The notes: generated from the sequence alone by a model not told the origin. A stretch of 32,897 bases of DNA from Bacteroidota bacterium (GCA_023412765.1 JAEZBX010000053.1:1-32897); one strand, 5' to 3'; shown: positions 17,100 to 25,387, counted from the stretch's first letter. A program made the numbers and translations.

Positions 17100-17468
17100 T
17101 TATTCAAACTTGATTGAAGTATTCAACGTCATCAAATATGAAGTAAGGGATCTGATTTTTCCCCCGGTCATTTCAAAGACATCACAAAAAACTGCATCAA
17201 GTGCATTCCCGTTTTTCATCTTGCCCTGAACCGATCCTTCCGCAATTACAATGTCGTTCTCTTCGATCAGTCTTTTTACCTGTATCGTCGGACTCCCGAC
17301 AAAATTTTCATTTTCGATTTCCTTATCAAATTCATCCTTCCCACGGTGCAGATATACGCCCGGCATTTTCCAGACAACATCATCCGTAAGGCAATCAAGA
17401 ATCATCTTATGATTACTTTTCCGGAATCCTTCCATGTATGTCTCAACCGTTTTTTTGTTTACTGTCAT
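17100..17468 (-). CDS. SnoaL-like / NTF2-fold protein
   Basis: This small 122-residue cone-fold (NTF2-like) protein reads VETYMEGFRKSNHKMILDCLTDDVVWKMPG at its start, the typical SnoaL-like layout with Trp after the Asp pair. VIAEGSVQGKMKNGNALDAVFCDVFEMTGGKIRSLTSYL is the C-terminal sheet. Family members are isomerases, cyclases or simple binding proteins, and no catalytic residue set can be named. It lies between the reductase gene (224 bases upstream, separated by mini-repeats) and the YCII gene (38 bases downstream), so SnoaL and YCII may have their own promoter. SnoaL-like proteins are common partners of stress ECF sigma factors. Confidence 0.85.
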   Translation of the reverse strand: MTVNKKTVETYMEGFRKSNHKMILDCLTDDVVWKMPGVYLHRGKDEFDKEIENENFVGSPTIQVKRLIEENDIVIAEGSVQGKMKNGNALDAVFCDVFEMTGGKIRSLTSYLMTLNTSIKFE

Positions 17469-17527
17469 TTGTTTGTATTTATTTATTTATGCCAATGTCT
17501 TATTTCAAGTTTGTCAAGTTAGAAAAA

Positions 17528-17670
17528 GGAATAGGGAATAGGGGATAAGGAATAAGGATCGGGCCTCAAAATGTGCACCCATATACCCTATTGCCTATTA
17601 CTTTATCCTTCCTTCAGAATAGCTTTCAAACACGGCTAGGTAGATTACTCCTTACTCCTTATTCGCATCC
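17528..17670. repeat. Heptamer-period mini-repeats in three blocks
   Basis: Block 1 (17528-17559) reads GGAATAG, GGAATAG, GGGATAA, GGAATAA, GGAT on the + strand. Block 2 (17586-17612) reads CCCTATT, GCCTATT, ACTTTAT, CCTTCC. Block 3 (17649-17670) reads TCCTTAC, TCCTTAT, TCGCATCC. Blocks 2 and 3 approximate the complement of block 1, so the RNA could fold. The stretch separates the reductase and SnoaL genes. No gene is seen in it. Confidence 0.75.
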
Positions 17671-17692
17671 TGCTAAATCGGAGAACGCTGGA

Positions 17693-18253
17693 TCAGAATT
17701 CTTTTCCCAATTTCAAAACCACACCACCCTTCGAAAGATTTTGTGTGGAAACATGCGACAAATTTTTGGGAGATACACCTTGCTTGAAGAGTGGTGTACC
17801 CTTTCCCAAAATAACAGGAGCGATTCCGATGCGATACTCATCAATGAGATCGTCGTTGATAAATGTTGTACACAGGTCCGCGCTACCAAACACATACATA
17901 TCTTTTCCGCCTTGTGCTTTCAGCTTTTGGAGTTCAGCAGAGGCATTCCCATTGATCAGCGTTGTATTGTTCCAGCTAACGTCTTTTAGAGTCTTTGAAA
18001 AAACAATTTTCGGAATGCTATTCATTAATTTGGCTGTTTTTGCATTTTCATCTTTTACATTTTTCCAGTAAGACGCCATCCCTTCATAAGTTACCCTGCC
18101 GAAAACAAGGTAGTCGGCAGATTCAAGCTGCTCATGACTGAGCTTCTCGAGGTCCGGTCCCCAAATTGCGTTGTGAAAAGACAGGTCCCATTTTTTTTCG
18201 CCTTCAAAATAGCCATCCAAGGTGACGAAATTCCACATTATTAATTTTCTCAT
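17693..18253 (-). CDS. Dihydrofolate reductase-like / RibD C-terminal domain protein
   Basis: This 186-residue protein has the RibD-C/DHFR-like fold: MRKLIMWNFVTLDGYFEGE at the start, ADYLVFGRVTYEGMASYW in the middle, and MYVFGSADLCTTFINDDLIDEYRIGIAPVILGKGTPLF at the end, the usual NADPH-binding and C-terminal motifs. The frame extends to 18292, but the ATG at 18253 matches the family start and is preferred over the 13 extra residues. Family proteins are NADPH reductases of unknown substrate, distinct from true folate DHFR. It lies 114 bases after the ECF42-type sigma gene on the same strand, consistent with a sigma-controlled stress cluster. Confidence 0.9.
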   Translation of the reverse strand: MRKLIMWNFVTLDGYFEGEKKWDLSFHNAIWGPDLEKLSHEQLESADYLVFGRVTYEGMASYWKNVKDENAKTAKLMNSIPKIVFSKTLKDVSWNNTTLINGNASAELQKLKAQGGKDMYVFGSADLCTTFINDDLIDEYRIGIAPVILGKGTPLFKQGVSPKNLSHVSTQNLSKGGVVLKLGKEF

Positions 18254-18367
18254 GTTAGTTGTTTTAGATTTTTCAGAATTGTTTGTGTTCAACAGATAGT
18301 CGAATAGCAGAAAGTTAAATCGACAAACAACTCCAAATTTATTTTTCTTTTTTTTGAGGGAGGAGAA

Positions 18368-19618
18368 TCAGGTTTCGAGTTCTTTGAGCTTTTTCTCGAT
18401 AAAACGTCGTTCCGGGTCTTGTTGCGCTAATGCAAGAGCGCGTTCCCATGAAGCCCGCGCATCGTTCTTGCGGCCGGATTTCTGGTATAATTCGGCGCGT
18501 GCAGAGTACGCGAGGTGATAATCTTTTAACTCACCGCGCTCCAGGATTGCATTGATTTGTCGCAACCCGGCCTCTGGACCCTGGTGCATCGCTATGGCCA
18601 CAGCACGGTTTAATTCAATGATGGGTGAGGGAGTTATCTGCAGCAACAAGGTATAGAGTCCGGCGATTTGCGGCCAATCGGTTTCCTGCGATTTTTTTGC
18701 TTCAGCATGCAAAGCAGCAATTGCTGCCTGCAATGTGTATGGACCCGGTGGTTTGGATAAAAACGCACGCTCTACAAGTGCTAAGCCTTCTCTGATCATT
18801 TCACGATCCCATCGTGAACGGTCTTGATTTTCCAGTAGAATTAAGTCACCGGTGGACGTCATTCGAGCGGACCGACGCGATTCGTGCAATAGCATAAGGC
18901 CTAATAATCCGGCAACCTCCCCGCCAGGCAACAGGTCGTGTAGGCGTCGACCTAAACGAATGGCTTCGCTTGAAAGGTCAACTCGGATTAACGTGTCGCC
19001 CGATGAGGCATAGTATCCCTCGTTAAACACAAGGTAAATAACCTGGAGAACTGATCCTAGTCGGTCAGGCAGTTCGTGTTGTTGTGGAATTTCAAAAGGG
19101 ATTTTCGCTTCGCGAATTTTTGCTTTGCCGCGAACAATCCGCTGCGCAATGGTGGATGGCGTAGCAAGAAATGCCTTAGCGATTTCTTCGGTAGTGAGGT
19201 TGCAAACTTCGCGTAACGTCAAGGCTGTACGCGTGTCTAACGCGAGGGCTGGGTGACAACAAGTGAAGATCAATCGCAGAACATCATCTTCAATCTCTTT
19301 ATCAATCTTTTTTGAAGGATCGGAATTATTGTCTTCTAATTGTCGAACTTGCTCGGCTTGTAAAGGATTAAATTTGGATTGACGGCGGATGCGGTCGATT
19401 GCTTTAAATCGTCCAGTGGAAATGAGCCATGCTTTTGGGTTTGATGGAATGCCATGCTGTGACCATTGTTCCAGCGCTGTCTTAAAGGCATCATGCATTG
19501 CATCTTCGGCATTGTCAAAGTCGCCAAGAAGCCGGATGAGTGTGGCAAACACCGCGCGTGACTCTTTGCGATATAGGTCGTTTAAATATTGACGGATATA
19601 TTCCGGAGAGTTTTGCAT
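18368..19618 (-). CDS. ECF sigma factor of the ECF42 type with C-terminal TPR-like extension (DUF6596)
   Basis: This RNA polymerase sigma factor has 416 residues, twice the usual ECF length. Region sigma2 spans about 15-85 (AVFATLIRLLGDFDNAEDAMHDAF to GRFKAIDRIRRQ). Region sigma4 spans about 110-175 (ALTLREVCNLTTEEIAKAFLATPSTIAQRIVRGKAKIR). The extension begins with VFNEGYYASSGDTLIRVDLSSEAIRLGRRLHDLLP, the hallmark of the DUF6596 domain, followed by TPR-like helices to the C-terminus. ECF42 proteins have no anti-sigma factor; the extension is thought to control activity. The neighbouring DGPF gene is the expected partner. A hairpin-forming inverted repeat covers the region just before the ATG. 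It probably controls the three genes downstream, and possibly itself. Confidence 0.93.
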   Translation of the reverse strand: MQNSPEYIRQYLNDLYRKESRAVFATLIRLLGDFDNAEDAMHDAFKTALEQWSQHGIPSNPKAWLISTGRFKAIDRIRRQSKFNPLQAEQVRQLEDNNSDPSKKIDKEIEDDVLRLIFTCCHPALALDTRTALTLREVCNLTTEEIAKAFLATPSTIAQRIVRGKAKIREAKIPFEIPQQHELPDRLGSVLQVIYLVFNEGYYASSGDTLIRVDLSSEAIRLGRRLHDLLPGGEVAGLLGLMLLHESRRSARMTSTGDLILLENQDRSRWDREMIREGLALVERAFLSKPPGPYTLQAAIAALHAEAKKSQETDWPQIAGLYTLLLQITPSPIIELNRAVAIAMHQGPEAGLRQINAILERGELKDYHLAYSARAELYQKSGRKNDARASWERALALAQQDPERRFIEKKLKELET

Positions 19619-19623
19619 GCTTG

Positions 19624-19649
19624 CCCTTACTGTCGATGATCGGTAAGGG
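19624..19649 (-). promoter_or_regulatory. Hairpin/inverted repeat over the ECF42 ribosome-binding region
   Basis: On the mRNA (minus) strand CCCTTAC and GTAAGGG pair over 7 bases around a 12-base loop that itself contains CGATcATCG. The right arm ends 5 bases before the ATG at 19618 and includes AAGGG, the only Shine-Dalgarno-like bases present. The stem would hide the ribosome site; alternatively it is an operator in DNA. Confidence 0.4.
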
Positions 19650-19833
19650 GTGAATCTACATCAAATATTTTATGTGAAATAATCTTAGGATGCGGGTGCT
19701 GGAGGAATGGTAATACCTTAACCGCAACGGCACGATGACGTAGAAGGATATCAGTTCATGTTTCAAAATGATGCGAAAGGAGTACAAATGTTTTCAACAA
19801 CGAGACTGTGCTAAGGTAAGGCAAGGATGCCAC

Positions 19834-19852
19834 CCCGATTTTAAAATCAGGG
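19834..19852. repeat. GATTTTAAAATC palindromic element downstream of the cupin gene
   Basis: CCC-GATTTTAAAATC-AGGG holds a perfect 12-bp palindrome with outer CCC/GGG that also pair past one bulged A. It lies 24 bases after the cupin stop (minus strand) and about 200 bases before the sigma gene start. No T tract follows on the cupin strand, so it is not a standard terminator; a dispersed palindromic element or binding site is equally possible. Confidence 0.45.
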
Positions 19853-19876
19853 CGACTATTCGATGTCTATGAGTCT

Positions 19877-20449
19877 TCACTTATCAAACTTTGTTTCTGC
19901 CACCGTCAAAGGGGGGCCTACTATTTCGAGATCATGCTTTTTAAAAAAATCTTTTTGGTTTTCGATTGAACCTCGTGTAGTTTGTTTTGCCGCCTCATGA
20001 AAAAATGCTTCCATCTTACCAGCAGGCTGGAAGACAATGATCATTTTTCCTAAACCTTCACTCACATAAGCGAATGCATGGGGTACCTGTCGAGGTGCAA
20101 GCAATGAATCCCCTGGTTTTAAGTGATAGCGATCTTTCCCCACTTGAAATTCATATTCTCCTTCGAGAATGTAAATCCATTCGTCTTGAAATGGATGCAC
20201 ATGCAAAGGCGGACCACCCTTTCCAACACCGCGGCTTTCATAAACATAGAGATCTCCTTCTAAGTCATTGGAAGATACTTTCGTATCAATGCGAGTTCCA
20301 ACGCGACTCAATTCAACTTTTTCATTGAACCGATCCTCATCCTTGCCGACTTTGATGCCATGCATAGGCCTATCATTTGCGTTAAGTATGGAGGCTTGCG
20401 ACATTGCTGCTATTGCAAGGGGAATTTTAAAAAAGATGCGACGTTTCAT
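19877..20449 (-). CDS. Exported cupin-domain protein
   Basis: This 190-residue protein has a single cupin domain. Motif 1 is GGPPLHVHPFQDEWIYILEG (His83, His85, Glu90) and motif 2 is PGDSLLAPRQVPHAFAY (His124), giving a complete 3-His/1-Glu metal site. The N-terminus MKRRIFFKIPLAIAAMSQASILNAND looks like an export signal. Quercetin-dioxygenase-like cupins have this layout, but no substrate can be assigned. It stands alone, on the minus strand, upstream of the ECF42 gene and divergent from the kinase gene at 20701. Confidence 0.88.
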   Translation of the reverse strand: MKRRIFFKIPLAIAAMSQASILNANDRPMHGIKVGKDEDRFNEKVELSRVGTRIDTKVSSNDLEGDLYVYESRGVGKGGPPLHVHPFQDEWIYILEGEYEFQVGKDRYHLKPGDSLLAPRQVPHAFAYVSEGLGKMIIVFQPAGKMEAFFHEAAKQTTRGSIENQKDFFKKHDLEIVGPPLTVAETKFDK

Positions 20450-20700
20450 AGTGGATAAAATTTTAGTGTGAAGGATGGAACGTTAAGCGAATTTAAATTG
20501 CTTGACTAAGCTAGCCGAGGGGCAGATTATGCGCCACTATTGTTGAGCTAGCTGCACGCTGGATGAGCAAGCGACCGTTTTATTTAGTGGTGCTCACTAT
20601 CCTGTTAGGTCGTTAACCAGGAATTTGATACCATTTAGAAGAAAATTTTAGTGTAAAGCTCTTATTATGCCGATATTCCATAACACTAAATCGCGGCCTT

Positions 20701-22722
20701 GTGAAAGTTTTGATTTTAATAAAGGCGGTTTTACTATTTGGAGTCTTACAAGGTGATTCAATCAAAGAAGATCAGTCGGGCCCGATGGTCTTTTATGGAA
20801 ATCCCGCGACTGACCAGCCAATCAACATCGGTCCATGGACCTATTTCTACGAAGATCTGTCAGGTGATACTTTGCCCCTTGAGGTAATTAGCAAGAAAAC
20901 TTTTGCGCCATTTGCAGATAAGCGTAATGAGAGAACCAGTCATTCGAAGAAGTCGTTACAAGCTACTTGGTTAAGATTCAGTATTCGTAACGATCATCCA
21001 CATGATACTTTAAAGTTCTTTTTTTCGCCTGGCGTTACAGAAATTACGCACGTGTATAAGGCTAATCGCTATATGGGAACCACAGGTGTATACACGATCG
21101 TAACTGAAGAACGTCCTTACCGACATCAACTCCCCATCTCAATTCCACCAGCGCATGAGCAAATTTATTGGTCGCGAAGCGTGATTTTAATTAATGCTCC
21201 AACCCCCGTAATGGCAACGTTGTACACACCTGACGGAGCGCAAAAACTATTGCGATCGGAAATTGCGTACACCACACATTTATTAATAGTGATGGGAATT
21301 ATTGTTGGATGTTTGTTTTTTATGAGTCTTTATGCATTCTACCATTATTATTTGGGTAGGGACTCAACTCTTCTTTACTATGCTCTGTATGTGAGTTGCT
21401 GTTTTTTATTAGCCGTTACGCATGTGGATATTCGGTTTGGACTTGGATGGATATACCCTTTCTTCAACGCCTCAAGATTTCCCTTATCCATTGCGTTGGC
21501 GTTTGCATTCTACTTACTGTTTATCAGCAGACTGCTGGGCGTTAAAGCTCGTTACCCACTAATAAGACCAGTACTTGATACATTATTCGCCCTTCTGCTA
21601 GCGCAGCAGGGTATTGCGTTGATCGAGTTTTTTATTAAGAAACCTGTTTTCGGTAGTAATTTTTACTACACGTATATGCTCGTCCCATCTGCTTTATCCT
21701 TGTTAATCGTAATTGTGCTAATCATCCAAAGTGAAAGTCCCATAAAGAAATATTTGTTGGCAGGTTCCCTTAGTCTTGTGATTATCACCCTGGTTCCGAC
21801 ATTAATTAATTTCTATATTCTCGACCTATCCTATATCCAAAATCTGTTCTTGAACTATCTTCCGTTTTGGTCATACCTTGGGTTGACAATTGAATGTTTC
21901 TGTTTTGCACTAGCCCTTGTGTATCGCAGCAGGCTTGTAGAAATACAAAATCAAACCTTGCAAGAAAATTACACTATTCAGCTCAGGGAAGAGCTTGCGG
22001 CTCGTACCAAGGAGATTGAAGAGAAGAATGTAGAACTCGAGGCTCAGCATATCAGGCAAGTGGAGATGGCTTTTGAACAAAAGCTGGCCGAGACAGAGAT
22101 GACAGCCCTAAGGTCACAGATGAATCCTCATTTTATCTTCAATTGTTTGAATTCTATCAAGTTCTTTGCAGCACAAAACAATGGAACTTTAGCATCTGAA
22201 TACCTTACCAAATTTTCCCGCTTAATTCGTCGGGTCCTGGAGAACTCCCGTTTACCCAAGGTCACGTTGCAAAATGAATTGGAGGCGCTTGACCTTTATC
22301 TGGAGATGGAAGTTATGCGGTTCAACCAGAAACTTTCTTATGAAATCAAAGTGAGCGATGACTTGGAACCTGAGTTTGTGGAAATTCCACCTTTGCTCAT
22401 ACAACCATATGTTGAGAACGCTATATGGCACGGATTGATGCATAAGAAGGAGGGAGGTAAGGTGACCGTTCATATTGAGCAAGCTGAAATTCATCTTCTG
22501 CGCGTAACAATTACAGATAATGGTGTAGGAAGAGCAAATGCTGCGTTATTGAAAAGTAAATCTGCCACCAATCATAAGTCGTTTGGGATGAGAGTGACAT
22601 CAGAGAGAATACAATTAATCAACCAGCTCTATCAGTCGCACACGCATGTGCACGTAAATGATCTGGTAAATGATCAGGGAGAAGGTTGTGGTACGGAAGT
22701 GGTGCTAACTATTCCAATATGA
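20701..22722 (+). CDS. 7TM-DISM sensor histidine kinase of the LytS/YehU (His_kinase) type
   Basis: This membrane sensor of 673 residues starts at GTG 20701, where the signal segment MKVLILIKAVLLFGVLQ follows; no ATG gives a better start. An extracytoplasmic 7TMR-DISM domain spans about 30-180 (FSIRNDHPHDTLKFFFSPGVTEITHVYKA). Seven membrane helices lie at about 190-410, then a coiled coil (415-465, LREELAARTKEIEEKNVELEAQ). The kinase domain holds SQMNPHFIFNCLNSI with phosphoacceptor His477 and the HATPase segments PYVENAIWHGLMHK and ITDNGVGRANA. The ligand is likely a carbohydrate or small molecule, as guessed for DISM domains. The response regulator gene starts 12 bases after its stop, so the pair is one operon. 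Confidence 0.94.
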   Translation: MKVLILIKAVLLFGVLQGDSIKEDQSGPMVFYGNPATDQPINIGPWTYFYEDLSGDTLPLEVISKKTFAPFADKRNERTSHSKKSLQATWLRFSIRNDHPHDTLKFFFSPGVTEITHVYKANRYMGTTGVYTIVTEERPYRHQLPISIPPAHEQIYWSRSVILINAPTPVMATLYTPDGAQKLLRSEIAYTTHLLIVMGIIVGCLFFMSLYAFYHYYLGRDSTLLYYALYVSCCFLLAVTHVDIRFGLGWIYPFFNASRFPLSIALAFAFYLLFISRLLGVKARYPLIRPVLDTLFALLLAQQGIALIEFFIKKPVFGSNFYYTYMLVPSALSLLIVIVLIIQSESPIKKYLLAGSLSLVIITLVPTLINFYILDLSYIQNLFLNYLPFWSYLGLTIECFCFALALVYRSRLVEIQNQTLQENYTIQLREELAARTKEIEEKNVELEAQHIRQVEMAFEQKLAETEMTALRSQMNPHFIFNCLNSIKFFAAQNNGTLASEYLTKFSRLIRRVLENSRLPKVTLQNELEALDLYLEMEVMRFNQKLSYEIKVSDDLEPEFVEIPPLLIQPYVENAIWHGLMHKKEGGKVTVHIEQAEIHLLRVTITDNGVGRANAALLKSKSATNHKSFGMRVTSERIQLINQLYQSHTHVHVNDLVNDQGEGCGTEVVLTIPI

Positions 22723-22734
22723 CAATTATCAATC

Positions 22735-23475
22735 ATGCTTAGAACGGTTATCGTCGACGATGAACTTCACTGCACACAAATGCTGGCGCTGCAGCTAAGT
22801 CAGCATTGCCCAGCGGTTCAAGTAGTCGCCCTGTGTAACGACAGCGTTGATAGTTTAAAAGTTATTCGACATCTTAAACCTGACCTGGTATTTTTAGATA
22901 TAGAAATGCCCCAGCTAAATGGATTTCAACTCTTGGAGCAATTAGAAGAACTATCCTTTAGTGTCATTTTTGTAACAGCATATAACGAGTTTGCGATTAA
23001 AGCATTTAAATTCAGTGCACTTGATTATTTATTAAAACCGGTCGATACACAGGATCTCATCGCTGCTGTGGGTCGGGCTGAACGGCAGCAACGATTAGAT
23101 CTGCAGCAACTTGACTTCTTTAAACAACAACATTATGCTGGCCATTACCCGCAAAAGCTTGCCGTTCCTTCACAGGGTGGAATCACTTTTGTCGAGCTGA
23201 AAAATATTGTTTATTGTGAATCCGATAGCAACTATACCAAATTAGTACTAAACAATGGCAAGCACTATTTACTCAGCAAGACCTTGCGCGATGTCCAGGA
23301 TTTTTTGGAAGAGCGAAATTTCCTGCGGGTGCATCGTCAATATCTTATCAACCTCGATCACATTCAAATGTACAAGAAGGGCGAAGGTAATTATCTGGTG
23401 ATGTCGAATGAGATTACAATTCCAGTGGGACGTCAGCAGAAAGAACGCCTACTTCAACATTTTGGGTGGCTTTGA
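22735..23475 (+). CDS. LytTR-family response regulator
   Basis: This two-domain DNA-binding regulator has 246 residues. The receiver domain (1-120) has the acidic pair Asp8-Asp9, phospho-acceptor Asp55 (VFLDIEMP), the Thr of FVTAYNEFA and Lys of YLLKPVD. The LytTR DNA-binding domain (about 145-246) shows IVYCESDSNYTKLVLNNGKHYLLSKTLRD and FLRVHRQYLINLDHI. It is the cognate regulator of the upstream 7TM kinase. LytTR proteins bind paired direct repeats, so the ATCACC palindromes downstream are not an obvious match for it. Confidence 0.95.
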   Translation: MLRTVIVDDELHCTQMLALQLSQHCPAVQVVALCNDSVDSLKVIRHLKPDLVFLDIEMPQLNGFQLLEQLEELSFSVIFVTAYNEFAIKAFKFSALDYLLKPVDTQDLIAAVGRAERQQRLDLQQLDFFKQQHYAGHYPQKLAVPSQGGITFVELKNIVYCESDSNYTKLVLNNGKHYLLSKTLRDVQDFLEERNFLRVHRQYLINLDHIQMYKKGEGNYLVMSNEITIPVGRQQKERLLQHFGWL

Positions 23476-23578
23476 CATTGCTCTTGAAAAGCAAAAACTT
23501 CACTTGAGTGTTTACGACTTTAACAAATACTTGGTCACTTCGCTCACAAAAGAGGCACAAAGATCACGACCTACGCAT

Positions 23579-23604
23579 CCCTATACCGTATACCCTATAC
23601 CTTA
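23579..23604. repeat. Heptamer-period mini-repeat
   Basis: CCCTATA, CCGTATA, CCCTATA and CCTTA run in register with a 7-base period, about 100 bases after the response regulator stop. The same design recurs at 7924, 8126, 17528 and 30027. Confidence 0.65.
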
Positions 23605-23641
23605 ATCACCCAATCATTCTGGCCTACCAGAGTCAACAAAG

Positions 23642-23689
23642 ATCACCAGTTCATGTGATTGCCGCGCCTCCATACTGTAGGTAGCTTTG
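23642..23689 (+). promoter_or_regulatory. ATCACC/GTGAT palindrome plus TAGCTTTG promoter before the FGE-like gene (site 1)
   Basis: ATCACCAGTTCATGTGAT (23642-23659) is an interrupted palindrome, then 22 bases, then TAGCTTTG (23682-23689), an exact match to the Bacteroidota -7 consensus TAnnTTTG. ATTG at 23658-23661 sits 20 bases before it, where the TTTG -33 element is expected, so the palindrome overlaps the -33 region. The ATG is 62 bases after the palindrome. Confidence 0.75.
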
Positions 23690-23721
23690 TCCTCTAAACT
23701 ACTGACATCAAAAATTTTCTT

Positions 23722-24702
23722 ATGTGCAAACGTTTTTACCTCAGCCATGTCGTTGCGTTGGTTACAATTTGTTCAGCTGCGCAGACCAACCTCAAGCCTG
23801 GAACGACTTTTCGCGACTGCCCCGACTGTCCGGAGATGGTAGTAATTCCGGCCGGTAACTTTACAATAGGATCTACGAAAAGTGAAGTGGAGTATGATGC
23901 TCTTTCTGAGCTTAGATTGCAACTCGAAGGGCCGCAACGACTTGTAAACATTAGACAATTTGCTGCAGGGAAGTTCAATATCACACGGAAGCAGTGGGCG
24001 GCCTTCGTGACGGCAACAAATCGACCTACAAAGACCGGCTGCTCCTGGAGTGGACTACCCGCGGCCGCTGACAGCAAACCATGGGATCCGCACCCGGAAG
24101 CATCGTGGAAAAATCTTGGATTTCAGCAGGATGATAATCATCCTGTGGTTTGCGTGAGCTGGGATGACGCACAGGATTATGTAAAGTGGCTCAGTACGAA
24201 AACGGGTGCAAATTACCGTTTGTTAACAGAATCGGAATGGGAATACGCTGCAAGGGCAGGCACATCGACAACATATCCGTGGGGGGATAAGGCAAGTCAC
24301 GAATATGCAAATTACGGTACCGACACCGTTGCGGGAGTAGGCTTTACTTTGGGACGAGACAAGTGGATGTACACGTCACCGGTCGGATCCTTTCCACCAA
24401 ACCAATTTGGTCTTCATGATATGCATGGAAATGTGTTGGAATGGGTGGAGGATTGCTTTTCAAACTCCTATTCGGAATTGCCTACCGACGGGTCGGCGTA
24501 CACAAAAGATGTTGTATTGGAGATTGAGTCAGAGCGTTTTTCATTTATGAATGGCAAAAGTTCAACCTCATTCCGGATGGTTCGTGGCGGAGATGCGTGG
24601 GACCATCCGATACTGATCCGCTCTGCAACCCGAAATTGGGCTAAAGTAGACGGTCAAGGGACTGCCGGACTAGGTTTCCGCGTGGCAAGGTCCCTTCAAT
24701 GA
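23722..24702 (+). CDS. Exported FGE-like (SUMF1 / formylglycine-generating enzyme fold) protein
   Basis: This 326-residue protein has a signal peptide (to about AAQ at 21) and one FGE-sulfatase domain (about 35-325). Family marks are CPEMVVIPAGNFTIGS (Cys36), RLLTESEWEYAARAGTSTTYPWGD, FGLHDMHGNVLEWVEDC and TAGLGFRVARS. The two catalytic cysteines of true FGE near the C-terminus are absent: that place reads MVRGGDAWDHPILIRSATRNW. It is therefore probably a non-catalytic or differently acting member, as with many FGE-fold sensor and structural proteins. An ATCACC-box promoter lies just upstream. A 36-codon remnant matching its last 30 residues lies at 30192. It follows the LytTR pair but has its own promoter. 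Confidence 0.92.
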   Translation: MCKRFYLSHVVALVTICSAAQTNLKPGTTFRDCPDCPEMVVIPAGNFTIGSTKSEVEYDALSELRLQLEGPQRLVNIRQFAAGKFNITRKQWAAFVTATNRPTKTGCSWSGLPAAADSKPWDPHPEASWKNLGFQQDDNHPVVCVSWDDAQDYVKWLSTKTGANYRLLTESEWEYAARAGTSTTYPWGDKASHEYANYGTDTVAGVGFTLGRDKWMYTSPVGSFPPNQFGLHDMHGNVLEWVEDCFSNSYSELPTDGSAYTKDVVLEIESERFSFMNGKSSTSFRMVRGGDAWDHPILIRSATRNWAKVDGQGTAGLGFRVARSLQ

Positions 24703-24790
24703 TCACTGTGGCTGTAGCCTATGATCGTGCCCTACGTTGTGTTTAATAAAGATCAGACAGAATAGAATCTTAGTGATTTTAACTAAGAGA

Positions 24791-24838
24791 ATCACCAACT
24801 CAGGTGATTGCTGTGAAGAAATCCCGGGCATAGTTTTA
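24791..24838 (+). promoter_or_regulatory. ATCACC/GTGAT palindrome plus TAGTTTTA promoter before the lipoprotein gene (site 2)
   Basis: ATCACCAACTCAGGTGAT (24791-24808) differs from site 1 in the centre but keeps both arms; here ATCACC and GGTGAT pair over 6 bases. After 22 bases comes TAGTTTTA (24831-24838). The ATG at 24872 is 63 bases past the palindrome, nearly the same as at site 1. The changed centre with intact arms argues that the arms are what a protein reads. Confidence 0.72.
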
Positions 24839-24871
24839 AAATAGAATTTACTGAGTAAAAAATTCAACATT

Positions 24872-25387
24872 ATGAAAGCGATTATCCACTTCACAATTTT
24901 GTTCGTGGCCACATGTTCATGCAACGTCGAGCCTAATCCAACGTCCCGGCCATCTTCAGCCTATTCTTCAGAGGAGATGGCAAAACAAGTAATCACTGCA
25001 CTGCAACATGTTTCCGCGCAAGAGTACATCGCTTTGTTCCCAAGGTTAGATGAGTTTCATCAAGTGATGGATAAGAATTCCGTTCTCTATGGTGAATCAC
25101 TTTCGGCCGCTAAAGAAGAGTTTGATTCCACCTACAAAAATGATTTGATCATTGCGGTCAAAGAATCATTCAATCGAGTTATTCGCGAAGGAAGTGAAAA
25201 AGGAATTTCATGGAGTACAATAGTTTTTGAACGGGTTGAGTCTTCTGAAAGTAAGGAGGAACAATTTGGTCAAGGGCAGGTCTCCATCGTGTTTAGCGCA
25301 AACGGAACGACGCACAGACTATTTGTGAAGAAAGCAGTAATTATGAATGCACAATGGAAAGTGAGTCAGTTTATAGAACTGGTTTGA
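24872..25387 (+). CDS. Small lipoprotein of unknown function
   Basis: This 171-residue protein is not recognised. The N-terminus MKAIIHFTILFVATCSC is a lipoprotein signal with Cys15 or Cys17 as the lipid site, followed by a Ser/Pro-rich linker. The mature part is mixed helix and sheet. Residues 36-115 look helical (SEEMAKQVITALQHVSAQEYIALFPRLDEFHQVM) and the last 50 look like beta strands ending KKAVIMNAQWKVSQFIELV. That resembles the loose Bacteroidota pattern of small secreted proteins that end in an NTF2-like sheet, but no family is claimed. It has its own ATCACC-box promoter and precedes the first TPR kinase by 63 bases, so it may be co-transcribed with it. Confidence 0.8.
   Translation: MKAIIHFTILFVATCSCNVEPNPTSRPSSAYSSEEMAKQVITALQHVSAQEYIALFPRLDEFHQVMDKNSVLYGESLSAAKEEFDSTYKNDLIIAVKESFNRVIREGSEKGISWSTIVFERVESSESKEEQFGQGQVSIVFSANGTTHRLFVKKAVIMNAQWKVSQFIELV

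Noticed and set aside
23604..23621. Fifth ATCACC-like site (AATCACC after the heptamer repeat)
   Set aside because: Only the left half is present; no GTGAT arm follows at the right distance and no TAGnTTT at 22 bases.
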